Positions 26,784 to 36,252 are shown, counted from the stretch's first letter. The stretch: 64,000 bases of DNA from an uncultured Clostridia bacterium (GCA_946498095.1 CAMMMX010000003.1:62001-126000); one strand, 5' to 3'. A program made the numbers and translations. Notes: generated by a model from the letters alone, not told the origin.

Positions 26784-26863
26784 TTCATCCGCAATCATAT
26801 CGCCTTGATTGTTCAAGGTGAATTTCGCTCCCATGGGGCGATGTCAGATAAAAAAGAAAGGCT

Positions 26864-28627
26864 GTGATTGGAGTGGAGGAAGCAAAAAGGAGGATTGCCG
26901 TCGTTTATGATGCGGCGGCTGGAAGAGAGAAAAATCGTAACGGCGAGAATGACTGGGACGTGTATTTGCCGGAAATACTTGGTCAGGCAGGTTTTGCGGC
27001 CGACATCCTGCCACAGGACTTTACACCGGAAGCAGTGCAGCAATATCGTGTTTTGCTCGTCGGATCGGTGTCTCTGGCGGGCAAGAGCTTTTTGCGTGAT
27101 TGGATGCGCAGCGGGGGGACGCTGATTTGTTTTTCTACGCCGGGATGCGAGGAGTGGACGGATGTACAGACAACTCAGAGGGTCAAGCAGCATGATGATA
27201 TCTACACCATCGCAGCGAACCTCATCTTTCGGACACAGGAGATGGAAGGGTATTTTCGTCTGAAGGAGCATTGTTCGTTGCCGGTTATCTCCGATTACCG
27301 ATTGATTGAAGTCCAAGGGGAACATACCGTGCTTGCAGATCTGCTGAAGGGGACAATCGGTGGAATTTTCGGTTGGGAAAAAACCGGTACGCCTGCGGTT
27401 GTCCAGGTGGATGAAGGCGCAGGGTGCCTGTATTACTTTGCCTTTGATCTGTGTCAGACCATGCTGGTGCTTCATCAGGGGCGTAGGGTCGATCGCGACT
27501 ATGACGGCGACGGCTATTATCGTACAGGAGACGCCATTGTTTTGACACGTGCGCATAACTTAAACTGCCCGGTGTCGGACTACTATCTTCATCTGCTGAC
27601 GGGGATGATTTCCCGCGGACAAAAAATAGGCGTTTACCAGTTGCCGGCGACACCTCAAGGAGAGGTCCCGGATTTTGTACTGCATTACGGCGGCGACGAC
27701 GAAGGCGACCAAGAGTATCAGATGATCGCAAGCCGGGTGATGAAGGCACGAGGGCTTCCCTATCACGTCAACCTTATGCTGCGTGACGGGAAATTCGCAG
27801 TGGACGAGGCACAGTTTCAGGAGCTCATCGACAATGGGACGGTACCGTCTATCCATTTCGACTTCTACCGTCCACATACCTTCTATACTCAGGCGGACGT
27901 GAATGAACAACTGGACGCTTATGAAGCAGCGTTTCACTGCACGCCTGTCGTGTCAGCAAACCACGTGCTGATGTTCACCGGCTGGGCGGAGCATGCGCGC
28001 TGGTGTTCGGAACGTGGGATGAAGGGGGATAACTCCAAGGTACATACCCACCTGATGCCGGCCTACAACCCTATCAATGAATTCGGGATGCCTTTCGGGT
28101 CGACTTACCCATCCTTTGTCTATGACGACGCGGCACATGATAATCGGGCGCTTACTTTTGCCGATTTGCCGATTGGTTTATACGAGCCGCGTGTATTTGA
28201 CGAGTCCAAGGAAAAGGACCAAAAGAACCTGACGAAGATTCTGGAGAGAGCGGACTATTTTGCTTTTACCCTCAGCGTTTTCCTGCACCCGGTCTACTTG
28301 GCGAAAGAGCCTGCTTGTGTAGCTGCGGTGGATTTTATCTTGGATGAGATCAAACGCCAGGGTTATTGTGTCCATCATATGAGCAACGACGCGCTCTGTC
28401 TGTGGTGGTTCGACCGCAGGGAAGTCAGCATCAGTGGGGTGCCGGATGGCGGCTACCTGGTCGATACTGGGAAGGCAGATCATATCGTCCTGCGTATGGA
28501 TACGCAGGCGGATTATTGCTTGATTGATGGCGTTCAAACTAAGGGACGGCGCAAGGCAATTGCGGGTCGGGAATGGCTGCTTTGCTCAGTGCCGAAAGGA
28601 AAGCATAGGGTACATTTGCCAGTATAA
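26864..28627 (+). CDS. uncharacterised protein, probably carbohydrate-related
   Basis: Large soluble protein of about 587 residues that I do not recognise with confidence. Residues 10-110 (RIAVVYDAAAG...YRVLLVGSVSLAGKSFLRDWMRSGGTLICFSTPG) resemble the glutamine-amidotransferase-like fold found at the ends of many glycosidase-related proteins. The middle part (VPDFVLHYGGDDEGDQE, SIHFDFYRP, SANHVLMFTGW) suggests a barrel related to polysaccharide deacetylases with Asp and His pairs. No signal peptide. The start is uncertain (GTG at 26864 or 26873). It lies 52 nt before a Gfo/Idh/MocA dehydrogenase, and the pairing implies sugar metabolism. Confidence 0.6.
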   Translation: MIGVEEAKRRIAVVYDAAAGREKNRNGENDWDVYLPEILGQAGFAADILPQDFTPEAVQQYRVLLVGSVSLAGKSFLRDWMRSGGTLICFSTPGCEEWTDVQTTQRVKQHDDIYTIAANLIFRTQEMEGYFRLKEHCSLPVISDYRLIEVQGEHTVLADLLKGTIGGIFGWEKTGTPAVVQVDEGAGCLYYFAFDLCQTMLVLHQGRRVDRDYDGDGYYRTGDAIVLTRAHNLNCPVSDYYLHLLTGMISRGQKIGVYQLPATPQGEVPDFVLHYGGDDEGDQEYQMIASRVMKARGLPYHVNLMLRDGKFAVDEAQFQELIDNGTVPSIHFDFYRPHTFYTQADVNEQLDAYEAAFHCTPVVSANHVLMFTGWAEHARWCSERGMKGDNSKVHTHLMPAYNPINEFGMPFGSTYPSFVYDDAAHDNRALTFADLPIGLYEPRVFDESKEKDQKNLTKILERADYFAFTLSVFLHPVYLAKEPACVAAVDFILDEIKRQGYCVHHMSNDALCLWWFDRREVSISGVPDGGYLVDTGKADHIVLRMDTQADYCLIDGVQTKGRRKAIAGREWLLCSVPKGKHRVHLPV

Positions 28628-28679
28628 GTGAGCTAGGGACACAAGTCCTTTGCGATAGAGAGAACAGGAGGAAAACAGG

Positions 28680-29834
28680 ATGGAAAAGGTGAGACTTGGC
28701 ATTATCGGAACAGGACCGCGCGCGCGGATCCTATCGCGTACCTACGCGAAACAGCCGCAGCTGGAAATCGTCGCGGTCTGTGACCAGTTTGAACAGAATG
28801 TACAGTATATGCAGAAGGATTTGAAGGAGGAGTCGGGATATGGAGACATTCCGGGCTACACTTCCTATGAAGCGTTATTGAAGGGGACACCGGTCGATGC
28901 GTTGTTTATCGCGATTGACCCGCAGGATCAGGTTGATATGGCATGTGACGCGATGGAACGAGGGATTCACGTCATGACGGAGGTACCTTGCGCATATACC
29001 ATTGAGCAATGCCAGAAGCTTGTCGATACAGTGGAGCGCACCGGCGTGAAGTACCAGCTTGCTGAGCAGACACGGTATTGGTCCTTTATTCGTATCTGGA
29101 GGGAGATGGCGCGCGCGGGTAAACTGGGCGACATCCTCCAGATGGAAGGAGAATACATGCATTATGAGGCCAATTGGGATTATTTTGTCGATCGCAAAAA
29201 CGGTGAGCTTTTTTATGGATCGGCTGTCGCGCCACAGGGTAGGGACACACGTCCTACCTGGCGTTATCGATCCTTCAAGCATCCGATTTTCTATCTGCCG
29301 CATACCTTAAGCCCACTTTTGTCGATTGTCGACGACCGTGTGGATAAGGTGTCCTGTTTCGGGTCGCGGATGGGTAGCTACCAGACGCCAGGTCTGGAGG
29401 TGCGGGATCTGGAAACGGCACTGATGCATACCTTCCGTGGGACCATTTTGAAGGTTTCGGCGGGCTTCACTACCCCACACGGCGGACGCAGCGGGACGTG
29501 GGCGCATTGGTATAATGTGATAGGTACCAAGGGCAGCGTGGAATGGAACCGTTCAACCCTTGACAAGCCAAAGCAGTACACGCTGCAGGATGGCTGGTCA
29601 GAGCAGGATTGGACTACCGAGGAGCAACAGGCGGACGAGTTTATTAAAAGCAGCGGCCATGGCGGGGCGGATTATTATCCGATCGATTCCTTCGTCCGCG
29701 CTATTCTCGACGACACAACACCGCCTATGGGCGTCTACCGTGCGGTGGAGACGGCAGCTCCGGCGATTATGGCCGCCAAGTCCTGCGAACGAGGCGGGGA
29801 ACTGATGGAGGTTCCCAATTTCCGTAACAAGTAA
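28680..29834 (+). CDS. Gfo/Idh/MocA family oxidoreductase
   Basis: NAD(P)-dependent sugar or inositol dehydrogenase-like protein of 384 residues. The Rossmann motif GIIGTGPRARILS opens the protein, MTEVPCAYTIEQC carries the usual EKP-type segment in variant form (EVP, without the Lys), and the C-terminal half forms the beta-sheet substrate domain. AGGAGG lies before the ATG. A partial homologue of the same superfamily lies at 63364-64000. The replaced EKP lysine suggests an altered chemistry or a non-redox role; the substrate is unknown. A terminator follows. Confidence 0.88.
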   Translation: MEKVRLGIIGTGPRARILSRTYAKQPQLEIVAVCDQFEQNVQYMQKDLKEESGYGDIPGYTSYEALLKGTPVDALFIAIDPQDQVDMACDAMERGIHVMTEVPCAYTIEQCQKLVDTVERTGVKYQLAEQTRYWSFIRIWREMARAGKLGDILQMEGEYMHYEANWDYFVDRKNGELFYGSAVAPQGRDTRPTWRYRSFKHPIFYLPHTLSPLLSIVDDRVDKVSCFGSRMGSYQTPGLEVRDLETALMHTFRGTILKVSAGFTTPHGGRSGTWAHWYNVIGTKGSVEWNRSTLDKPKQYTLQDGWSEQDWTTEEQQADEFIKSSGHGGADYYPIDSFVRAILDDTTPPMGVYRAVETAAPAIMAAKSCERGGELMEVPNFRNK

Positions 29835-29849
29835 GAAATGTCAATGGTT

Positions 29850-29889
29850 CTCCCCCTCCGTCTTCCAGATAGGCGGGGGGAATTTTTTT
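29850..29889 (+). terminator. terminator after the Gfo/Idh/MocA gene
   Basis: A GC-rich stem (CUCCCCCUCC against GGCGGGGGG, with one mismatch) and a 12-nt loop followed by seven T residues. Confidence 0.75.
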
Positions 29890-29980
29890 CTTAATAGACA
29901 GTATAAATGACGTATTATATGGCAATCATCCAAACAGATTTCATTTATTTTTTCAGTTTTTTTCTGAAAAGAGAAAATGA

Positions 29981-30009
29981 TTGAAAAGCATGGAAAAACA
30001 GGCTATAAT
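29981..30009 (+). promoter_or_regulatory. sigma-A promoter of the membrane protein-dehydrogenase pair
   Basis: TTGAAA and TATAAT with a 17-nt spacer, 34 nt upstream of the GTG start at 30043. Confidence 0.8.
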
Positions 30010-30042
30010 AATAGCGTACTGTATGGGAAAGAGGGAAGGACC

Positions 30043-30357
30043 GTGCCGATCATCGTGATTCATGTCGTGTTCGCAGTGGGAGCCGCCGCCGTTTTTGCGA
30101 GGCAATATATGCGTTACCGGCTGTGGTATCAAGTCGGTCTTGCAGTGCTAGCACTATCCACATTGTTGACCTATATTTCGCAAAATCGCGTGTATATTAC
30201 GATTCTTAGTGTGACCCAGTTAGCGCTTTTGTTTGCTTGCATTTTCTCCATGTGTCGGTATCGCGGGCTGCGTTTTGCCCGGGAGCGCCGGCATTCTCGG
30301 GAACAACAGCAGGAGAACTCTACAGATACAAAGCAGGACAAGGAGGAAAAGCGGTGA
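30043..30357 (+). CDS. small membrane protein of unknown function
   Basis: Protein of 104 residues, starting at GTG with GAGGGAAGGA just upstream. Three hydrophobic segments are visible (PIIVIHVVFAVGAAAVFA, YQVGLAVLALSTLLTYI, YITILSVTQLALLFACIFSM), followed by a highly charged tail (RERRHSREQQQENSTDTKQDKEEKR). No family recognised. Its stop overlaps the GTG start of the next dehydrogenase gene (GTGA), so the two are translationally coupled. The longer reading frame that includes the promoter region is ruled out by the transcript start. Confidence 0.7.
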   Translation: MPIIVIHVVFAVGAAAVFARQYMRYRLWYQVGLAVLALSTLLTYISQNRVYITILSVTQLALLFACIFSMCRYRGLRFARERRHSREQQQENSTDTKQDKEEKR

Positions 30358-31307
30358 GAATTGCTATCCTAGACGCGTCCACAGTATCGGACAATGATAT
30401 TGACTTTGGCGTGTTTGATGCCTTTGGCGAAGTGACGATTTATCAAAAAACGCTTCAGGACGAGGTGATACAGCATATTGGAGACAGCGACTGCGTGCTA
30501 CTCAATAAGGTTCAACTGACAGCGGATATTCTGAAACGGTGTCCATCGTTGAAGATAGTCTGCCTGTTCGCAACGGGGTACAATAATGTTGACCTACAGG
30601 CTGCTCGAGAAAGGGGGATCACCGTATGCAATGCGCCGGATTATTCCACAGATGCGGTGGCACAGCATACCTTTGCATTGATTTTGCACTTTTATTCCCG
30701 TGTTCCAGTATATGAGAGCTCTGTTCGTAAAGGGGATTGGATGGCTTGTGGAAACTTTTCCTACTTTTTACAGCCGCAGCGGGAATTGGCCGGTAAAACG
30801 ATTGGGCTTGTCGGCTTTGGTAGCATTGCCCGCCAAGTGGCGAAGGTAGCTTTGGCTTTCGGGATGCGAGTCGTAGTACATACACGTACCGTCCCTCAGG
30901 AGTGGGGTGGTGTTTTTTTTGTTCCATTCAGCGACTTGCTTTCTCAAAGTGACATCGTATCCCTTCACTGCCCGCTGACAGAGGCGACGCGCGGACTTAT
31001 AGGTGCGGACGCACTGGCACGGATGAAGCAAGGCGCACTGCTGATCAATACGGCACGTGGCCCCATCGTTGACGAGAAGGCATTGGCGCAGGCGCTGTCT
31101 TCTAGGAGACTGTTGGGAGCCGGACTGGATGTTTTGGACGCCGAACCGATGCGAAAGGATTGTCCGTTGCGTGGATTGGAAAATTGCGTCATTACGCCGC
31201 ATGTTGCATGGGCACCGCAGGAGACGCGCCGTCGCCTCATTGACGTTATCTGCCGCAACCTTGAGGCGTATTGTGCGGGAATACCGCAGAATGTCGTCAA
31301 CCCTTGA
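30354..31307 (+). CDS. D-2-hydroxyacid dehydrogenase
   Basis: NAD-dependent dehydrogenase of 317 residues acting on D-2-hydroxyacids (glycerate, lactate or related). The nucleotide-binding site is GLVGFGSIARQVA; the catalytic Arg, Glu and His are in NTARGPIVDE, LDVLDAEP and ITPHVAWAP. The GTG start overlaps the previous stop by four bases and follows AAGGAGG. An upstream start would add 39 residues of shadow sequence. Hydroxypyruvate/glycerate dehydrogenase is the best guess, not proven. Confidence 0.92.
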   Translation: MRIAILDASTVSDNDIDFGVFDAFGEVTIYQKTLQDEVIQHIGDSDCVLLNKVQLTADILKRCPSLKIVCLFATGYNNVDLQAARERGITVCNAPDYSTDAVAQHTFALILHFYSRVPVYESSVRKGDWMACGNFSYFLQPQRELAGKTIGLVGFGSIARQVAKVALAFGMRVVVHTRTVPQEWGGVFFVPFSDLLSQSDIVSLHCPLTEATRGLIGADALARMKQGALLINTARGPIVDEKALAQALSSRRLLGAGLDVLDAEPMRKDCPLRGLENCVITPHVAWAPQETRRRLIDVICRNLEAYCAGIPQNVVNP

Positions 31308-31411
31308 TAAGCCCGATGCCACAGTTGTTTTTGTAGAAAGTCATGGGTGTTTCCCATTGTCGCCTCGGAGTCGATAAGAGAAGTATATATTCAGAGGTTT
31401 TCCTTTGCGGG

Positions 31412-31440
31412 TTGCTTCTGTAGCGGTTTTCGTTTATAAT
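31412..31440 (+). promoter_or_regulatory. sigma-A promoter of proB-proA
   Basis: TTGCTT and a perfect TATAAT with a 17-nt spacer. The predicted transcript start (about 31447) lies only about five bases before the TTG at 31452, which argues for the later proB start at 31473. No proline T-box leader fits in the space. Confidence 0.8.
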
Positions 31441-31472
31441 GAAAGGACAAGTTGAAAAAACGGGTGAGTGAA

Positions 31473-32300
31473 TTGAACAATCAAAGTGGGATTGATTTGT
31501 CCCATGTCAAACGTGTAGTATTTAAGGTAGGGACTTCTACCTTAACGCATGCAACAGGGCGGTTAAATCTGCGCCGGGTAGAACGGCTGGTACGTACGTT
31601 GGCAGATATCCGTAATTCCGGACGGGAGATTATTCTGGTAAGCTCAGGCGCTATCGGCGTTGGTGTTGGCAAGCTTGGATTGAAGCGGCGCCCGACAGAC
31701 GTGCCGTCCAAGCAGGCGGCTGCTGCGGTTGGTCAGTGTGAGCTGATGTATATGTATGATAAGCAATTTTCCGAGTACAGCCATACTGTTGCGCAGGTGC
31801 TGATCACTGGCGATGACATCAGCGACGCGCAGCGGAAACAGAATGTCTGCAACACATTTGAAAGGTTGCTCGATTTCGGTGCGATCCCGATTGTCAACGA
31901 AAACGATACCGTCGCAGTGGAAGAGATCATGATTGGCGATAATGATACTTTGTCGGCCATTGTCGCATCTCTGACACATGCGGATTTGCTTGTCATTCTC
32001 TCTGATATTGACGGACTTTACGATAAGGATCCACACAAGTATCAAGATGCGCGGCTCATCCGCACCGTCAGCGGCGTCACGGATGAGATTTTGGCTCTGG
32101 CCGGTGGAAAGGGTTCGGAACTGGGTACCGGTGGCATGTTCACGAAGTTACATGCCGCGCAGGTCGCGCAGGAAAACGGTATCGATATGATTATTATGAA
32201 CGGACGGGATCCGGCGCGGATCTATGATATATTCGATCCACAGGCGCCGTTTACCGGCACGCTTTTCAAGGCAAGGGAGGCAGACGAAGATGCAGTGTGA
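31473..32300 (+). CDS. proB: glutamate 5-kinase
   Basis: First enzyme of proline biosynthesis: phosphorylates glutamate with ATP. About 275 residues, made only of the amino-acid kinase domain (KRVVFKVGTSTLT, VSSGAIGVGVGKLGL, IPIVNENDTVAVEE, LLVILSDIDGLYDKDP, GTGGMFTKLHAAQVA); the C-terminal PUA domain of the E. coli enzyme is absent, which is common in this group. The start is ambiguous: a TTG at 31452 has a ribosome site but almost no transcribed leader, while TTG at 31473 fits the promoter. It overlaps proA by 11 nt. Confidence 0.95.
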   Translation: MNNQSGIDLSHVKRVVFKVGTSTLTHATGRLNLRRVERLVRTLADIRNSGREIILVSSGAIGVGVGKLGLKRRPTDVPSKQAAAAVGQCELMYMYDKQFSEYSHTVAQVLITGDDISDAQRKQNVCNTFERLLDFGAIPIVNENDTVAVEEIMIGDNDTLSAIVASLTHADLLVILSDIDGLYDKDPHKYQDARLIRTVSGVTDEILALAGGKGSELGTGGMFTKLHAAQVAQENGIDMIIMNGRDPARIYDIFDPQAPFTGTLFKAREADEDAV

Positions 32301-33540
32301 CATTTTGGAAATGGGGAGACGGGCAAAAGCTGTCAAAGCGGAACTGGCGCGGATGGGCGTGCAGAAAAAAAACGAGCTTCTGACGTCGATTGCTGACGCA
32401 TTGACGGTCAATGAAGATAAGATTCTTGCAGCCAATCAGACCGATTTGGAGAATGCGGAGCATAATGGCGTGCCCAAGCCGATGCTTGACCGTCTGAAAC
32501 TAACGCCGCAGCGCATCCGTGGGATTGCCGACAGCGTTCGGGAAGTGGCGCGGCTGGAGGATCCGGTGGGACGCGTAGAGGAGGGCTTTATTCGTCCCAA
32601 TGGCCTGCGGATTGAGAAGGTACGTGTGCCGATGGGGGTAATCGGGATGATCTATGAGGCCCGCCCCAATGTGACCGTTGATGCAGCGGTACTTTGCCTG
32701 AAAGCCGGCAGCGCGGTCATCCTGCGTGGCGGTAAGGAAGCTTTTCATTCCAGCAGCGCGCTGGTGCAGGTGATGCGTAAAGCCATCGCTGCCTGTGGGG
32801 CGCCGGAGGATTTGGTCCAGTTGGTGGGAGATACCTCGCGGGAGAGCGCGACGCAGATGATGCGTCTCAACGGCTATATTGACGTATTGATCCCTCGTGG
32901 CGGTGCGGGGCTTATCCGCAGTGTCGTGGAAAATGCAACGGTACCGGTCATTGAAACAGGTACCGGTAATTGCCATATTTACGTGGATGCTTCAGCGGAT
33001 CTTGAGATGGCAGCTGCCATCACGGATAATGCGAAAACCTCACGGCCGTCGGTATGCAATGCTGCGGAAAGCCTTTTGGTACATAAAGACGTTGCGGAAG
33101 CTTTCCTGCCGATGGTGAAGGAGCGTTTGGACCAGTCTCATGTGACACTGCACGGGTGCCCGGAAACAGTACGGATTCTTGGCGCCGAAGTCGTTCCTGC
33201 GACGCAGGAGGATTACGCCAAGGAATACCTTGATTATCAGATGTCCATTAAAGTTGTCTCCGATTTGGACGAAGCGATTGCGCATATTGCGCGTTATTCG
33301 ACTGGGCATTCGGAATGTATTGTCACCCGTAATCTGGAGAGCGCACAGCGTTTTACCGACGAGGTGGATTCCGCAGCCGTTTATGTCAACGCCTCGACAC
33401 GTTTTACAGACGGAGGAGAGTTTGGCTTGGGTGCCGAGATAGGGATTTCGACGCAGAAACTTCATGCGCGCGGACCGTTGGGACTGCGTGAATTAACTGC
33501 AACCAAGTTCCGGGTTTATGGGAACGGTCAAATTCGGTAG
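32290..33540 (+). CDS. proA: gamma-glutamyl phosphate reductase
   Basis: Second enzyme of proline biosynthesis, 416 residues, reducing glutamyl phosphate to the semialdehyde with NADPH. Aldehyde-dehydrogenase-like; catalytic Cys lies in RPSVCNAAESLL and the conserved PRGGAGLI segment is present. The ATG at 32290 lies inside the end of proB with GGGAGG 9 nt upstream, showing translational coupling. Its TAG overlaps a GTG of the next frame, but that gene probably starts later. Confidence 0.97.
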   Translation: MQCDILEMGRRAKAVKAELARMGVQKKNELLTSIADALTVNEDKILAANQTDLENAEHNGVPKPMLDRLKLTPQRIRGIADSVREVARLEDPVGRVEEGFIRPNGLRIEKVRVPMGVIGMIYEARPNVTVDAAVLCLKAGSAVILRGGKEAFHSSSALVQVMRKAIAACGAPEDLVQLVGDTSRESATQMMRLNGYIDVLIPRGGAGLIRSVVENATVPVIETGTGNCHIYVDASADLEMAAAITDNAKTSRPSVCNAAESLLVHKDVAEAFLPMVKERLDQSHVTLHGCPETVRILGAEVVPATQEDYAKEYLDYQMSIKVVSDLDEAIAHIARYSTGHSECIVTRNLESAQRFTDEVDSAAVYVNASTRFTDGGEFGLGAEIGISTQKLHARGPLGLRELTATKFRVYGNGQIR

Positions 33541-33575
33541 TGGCGCGAAGGTCCAGAATGACAAAGGAATGGTTA

Positions 33576-34415
33576 ATGAACATGGATAAAAAGGAATCCA
33601 GAAAATCAAAAAATCAGGGGAATACTGGTGAAGATATTTTACAGCGCTTAAGCGGTGCGCTGGATGAGGATATCTCTGAGATGGAAGGGCTGTCTGCTGC
33701 CGACTTGGAGGAAAAACCTCCGCGGAAAAAGCGTTCCGCAATGGCGGTGAAACGCAGAACGCTGGCGGTTGTCGGCGTGGTGGTATTCGTCTTTGCCATC
33801 ATCGGGTTTGTCGCAACAGTATTCGCAGGCGTGCGTTTGGTTGCGCGTATTACCGATAACACACAGCAAAAGGAAGAGATCGCCCAGTTTATCTATCCAG
33901 TGGTCATGAACGATCCGGCTCCCTTTGATGATGTGCAAAGTATCCAGCCGTCTGTACTGATTATGTCTGCGATTTGGGATATCATCATCAATGAGAATTT
34001 GGATAAATACCAAAAGGATGAGTTCCAGTATATTACCATTCCCCAGGTCGATATTGAATCCCATGCGACCAGATTATTCGGCACGGGGCTCCGCTTCCAG
34101 CATCAAACGGTAGGAGATGCGGAGTATTCCGCTATTTACGATGAACAGACACAGTCCTATACGGTGCAGGTAGTGCCCCGCACGATGACTTATCGTCCTT
34201 TTGTGGAAAAAATTCGGCTGGTCGGCGAAGAATATTATGTCACAGTGGGGTATGTTCAACCGGCGCCGGCCTGGGGCGTGGAAAAATTTCAGGCGGAAAA
34301 CATGCAGCCGGATAAATATATGGAATATGTGCTTTCCAAGGCGAACGGGGATTACACGATTGTTGCGATCAACCAGCCGGAGGAGCTTGCTTCCAGCACG
34401 TCGTCTCAAGGTTGA
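33576..34415 (+). CDS. single-pass membrane protein with extracytoplasmic domain
   Basis: Protein of about 279 residues that I do not recognise. A charged cytoplasmic N-terminus of about 60 residues (MDKKESRKSKNQ..., DEDISEMEGLSAADLEEKPPRKKRS) leads to one membrane helix (TLAVVGVVVFVFAIIGFVATVFAGV), then an extracytoplasmic domain of about 190 residues with Tyr/Val-rich strands. The AAAGGA site favours the ATG at 33576; ATG at 33558 and a GTG at 33540 are alternatives. It follows proA directly and ends in a terminator, so it may be transcribed with proBA. Topology suggests an envelope role. Confidence 0.7.
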   Translation: MNMDKKESRKSKNQGNTGEDILQRLSGALDEDISEMEGLSAADLEEKPPRKKRSAMAVKRRTLAVVGVVVFVFAIIGFVATVFAGVRLVARITDNTQQKEEIAQFIYPVVMNDPAPFDDVQSIQPSVLIMSAIWDIIINENLDKYQKDEFQYITIPQVDIESHATRLFGTGLRFQHQTVGDAEYSAIYDEQTQSYTVQVVPRTMTYRPFVEKIRLVGEEYYVTVGYVQPAPAWGVEKFQAENMQPDKYMEYVLSKANGDYTIVAINQPEELASSTSSQG

Positions 34416-34426
34416 CGATATCGATG

Positions 34427-34480
34427 AAAAACGCCGCGGGCCAGGGAGGCATGGATGCCCCGTAGGTCAGGCGTTTTTCT
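34427..34480 (+). terminator. terminator after the membrane protein gene
   Basis: Outer arms AAAAACGCC and GGCGTTTTT (9 bp) enclose a 34-nt insert that can itself fold (GGCATGGATGCC); a U-rich tail follows. Confidence 0.7.
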
Positions 34481-34519
34481 TTTATCGGCTTTTGATTTTC
34501 AATATAGGAGGATAGATCG

Positions 34520-35263
34520 GTGGAAAAAGCAAAGCAGGTTCTTTTGCGTTTATATCATAAAATTGGATTCAAACGCCTTGTGCTCGGTAGTTTGGTTGCG
34601 GTGGCGTTGATTGTGCTGCTCATCATTTTTTGGCCGCAAATTAGCTATATGGTATCGGCCGAGGGGATGGAAAGGATCCGTCGGACGATTCACAAAGCGG
34701 GGATATGGGGAGTCTTTATCTTCCTGGGGATTCAGATACTTCAGATCATCGTTGCAGTTATTCCTGGGGAGCCCATAGAGGTGCTGGCAGGTGTATTATA
34801 TGGTACCTGGGGCGGTCTGGCTTTGTGCTTACTTGGTATCCTGCTAGGAACTGCTTTGGTGTTTTTTGTTGTAAAGTGGCTGGGCAGATCGTTTGTGGAG
34901 AAAGTTGCTAAAGGCGAGGCGCTGTCCCGGTTTGGTTTTCTGCACAATGCGCAGCGACTAGAGTCGCTTGTGTTTATCCTCTTTCTCATTCCCGGTACGC
35001 CAAAGGATGTGCTGACTTATGTGGTCCCTCTGACGGCGATTCGTCCGCTTCGTTTTTTTCTGATTGCAACGTTTTCGCGTCTGCCCTCCGTCATTTCTTC
35101 TACCTGGGCGGGCGCAACGCTACAAAGCGGTAAATGGTGGATGACGATTCTGATTTTTGCAGGTACTGCTGGTATCGGTTTGCTTGGAATTTGGTTGAAC
35201 AACCGATTGATGGGACACCTGCAGCAAAGGGAGAAAGAGAAGGATCAAAATGAGGAAAGGTGA
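34520..35263 (+). CDS. TVP38/TMEM64 family (VTT domain) membrane protein
   Basis: Integral membrane protein of 247 residues with the VTT/SNARE-associated domain: IQILQIIVAVIPGEPIEVLAGVLYGTWGGLALCLLGILLGTALVFFVVKWLG is the diagnostic stretch, followed by LFLIPGTPKDVLTYVVPLT. DedA and TVP38 relatives function in lipid scrambling or undecaprenyl phosphate recycling. The start is GTG with AGGAGG 8 nt upstream. The end overlaps the GTG upstream of ksgA; ksgA itself likely starts 9 nt after the stop. Confidence 0.9.
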   Translation: MEKAKQVLLRLYHKIGFKRLVLGSLVAVALIVLLIIFWPQISYMVSAEGMERIRRTIHKAGIWGVFIFLGIQILQIIVAVIPGEPIEVLAGVLYGTWGGLALCLLGILLGTALVFFVVKWLGRSFVEKVAKGEALSRFGFLHNAQRLESLVFILFLIPGTPKDVLTYVVPLTAIRPLRFFLIATFSRLPSVISSTWAGATLQSGKWWMTILIFAGTAGIGLLGIWLNNRLMGHLQQREKEKDQNEER

Positions 35264-35271
35264 GAAGCCGT

Positions 35272-36141
35272 TTGAATTTAACGAATCAGTCGGTTATTCG
35301 GGACATCATGAGAAAATTTGGGTTTTCTTTTTCTAAGGCTTTGGGGCAGAATTTTTTAATTAACCCATCCGTTTGTCCCAGAATAGCACAGTTGGGAACG
35401 GACCCGGGACGTCCAGTAGGCGTGATCGAAATTGGGACAGGATTCGGTGTGTTGACTACTGAACTGTCGAAAGTAGCGGAAAAAGTGGTTGCAGTGGAAA
35501 TCGACAGCCGTTTGATACCGGTGCTGGAGTATACCCTTGCCGATTGCCCGAATGTGAAGGTGATTAACGCCGACGTATTGAAAATCGATCTGCTTGAGGT
35601 AGTTCGTAATGAATTTCCGGGTATGGACGTCTATGTCTGTGCGAATCTCCCTTACTATATTACCTCGCCTATCATTATGTCTCTGCTGGAACAGAGGTTA
35701 CCGGTTCAGGCAATTACTGTTATGGTACAAAAGGAGGCAGCGGCACGTATTTGCGCCGAGCCCGGTTCACGTGACGTTGGAGCCATCAGTATAGCGGTGC
35801 GTTATTTCAGTCGTCCCCGCATTCTTTTTTCCGTTTCGCGTGGCAGCTTTATGCCCGCCCCCAATGTGGATTCCTGTGTCGTTCGGATGGATGTAGGGAG
35901 TGACACGCCGAAAGGGGTCGAAGACGAGGCGTATTTTTTCCGTGTGGTGCGCAGCGCGTTTGCGCAGCGACGGAAGACGTTGGTCAACACCCTTTCAGCG
36001 TCGTTGGGCTGCAAAAAGGCGTCAGTAGCGGCTGCATTGGCTCAGGCGGGGTTGAAACCGTCGGCACGGGCGGAAGAGCTCCATATAGAGGAGTTTGTGC
36101 TTTTGGCGAATGCAATGAGGAAAGAAGAATTAAAACGTTGA
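35272..36141 (+). CDS. ksgA: 16S rRNA dimethyladenosine transferase
   Basis: RsmA/KsgA, 289 residues, dimethylates A1518 and A1519 in the helix 45 loop of 16S rRNA. The N-terminal FGFSFSKALGQNFLI motif, SAM site EIGTGFGVLTTEL and catalytic NLPYYITSPI are all present. I chose TTG at 35272 because AGGTGAG lies 6 nt upstream and the N-terminus matches the family; the GTG at 35260 overlapping the previous stop is possible. It is probably co-transcribed with the VTT-domain gene. Confidence 0.96.
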   Translation: MNLTNQSVIRDIMRKFGFSFSKALGQNFLINPSVCPRIAQLGTDPGRPVGVIEIGTGFGVLTTELSKVAEKVVAVEIDSRLIPVLEYTLADCPNVKVINADVLKIDLLEVVRNEFPGMDVYVCANLPYYITSPIIMSLLEQRLPVQAITVMVQKEAAARICAEPGSRDVGAISIAVRYFSRPRILFSVSRGSFMPAPNVDSCVVRMDVGSDTPKGVEDEAYFFRVVRSAFAQRRKTLVNTLSASLGCKKASVAAALAQAGLKPSARAEELHIEEFVLLANAMRKEELKR

Positions 36142-36191
36142 TTTTGCATATGATATAGCAGGGCTGTTCTTGTCTGCTTTGTTTCGTATTG

Positions 36192-36220
36192 TTTACATTC
36201 TCCGGAAGATCAGATATAAT
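36192..36220 (+). promoter_or_regulatory. sigma-A promoter of the glycosyltransferase-cls operon
   Basis: TTTACA and a perfect TATAAT with a 17-nt spacer, 33 nt upstream of the glycosyltransferase start. Confidence 0.8.
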
Positions 36221-36252
36221 AGAAAGAAAGCGAAAATGCGGAGGATATTGTA

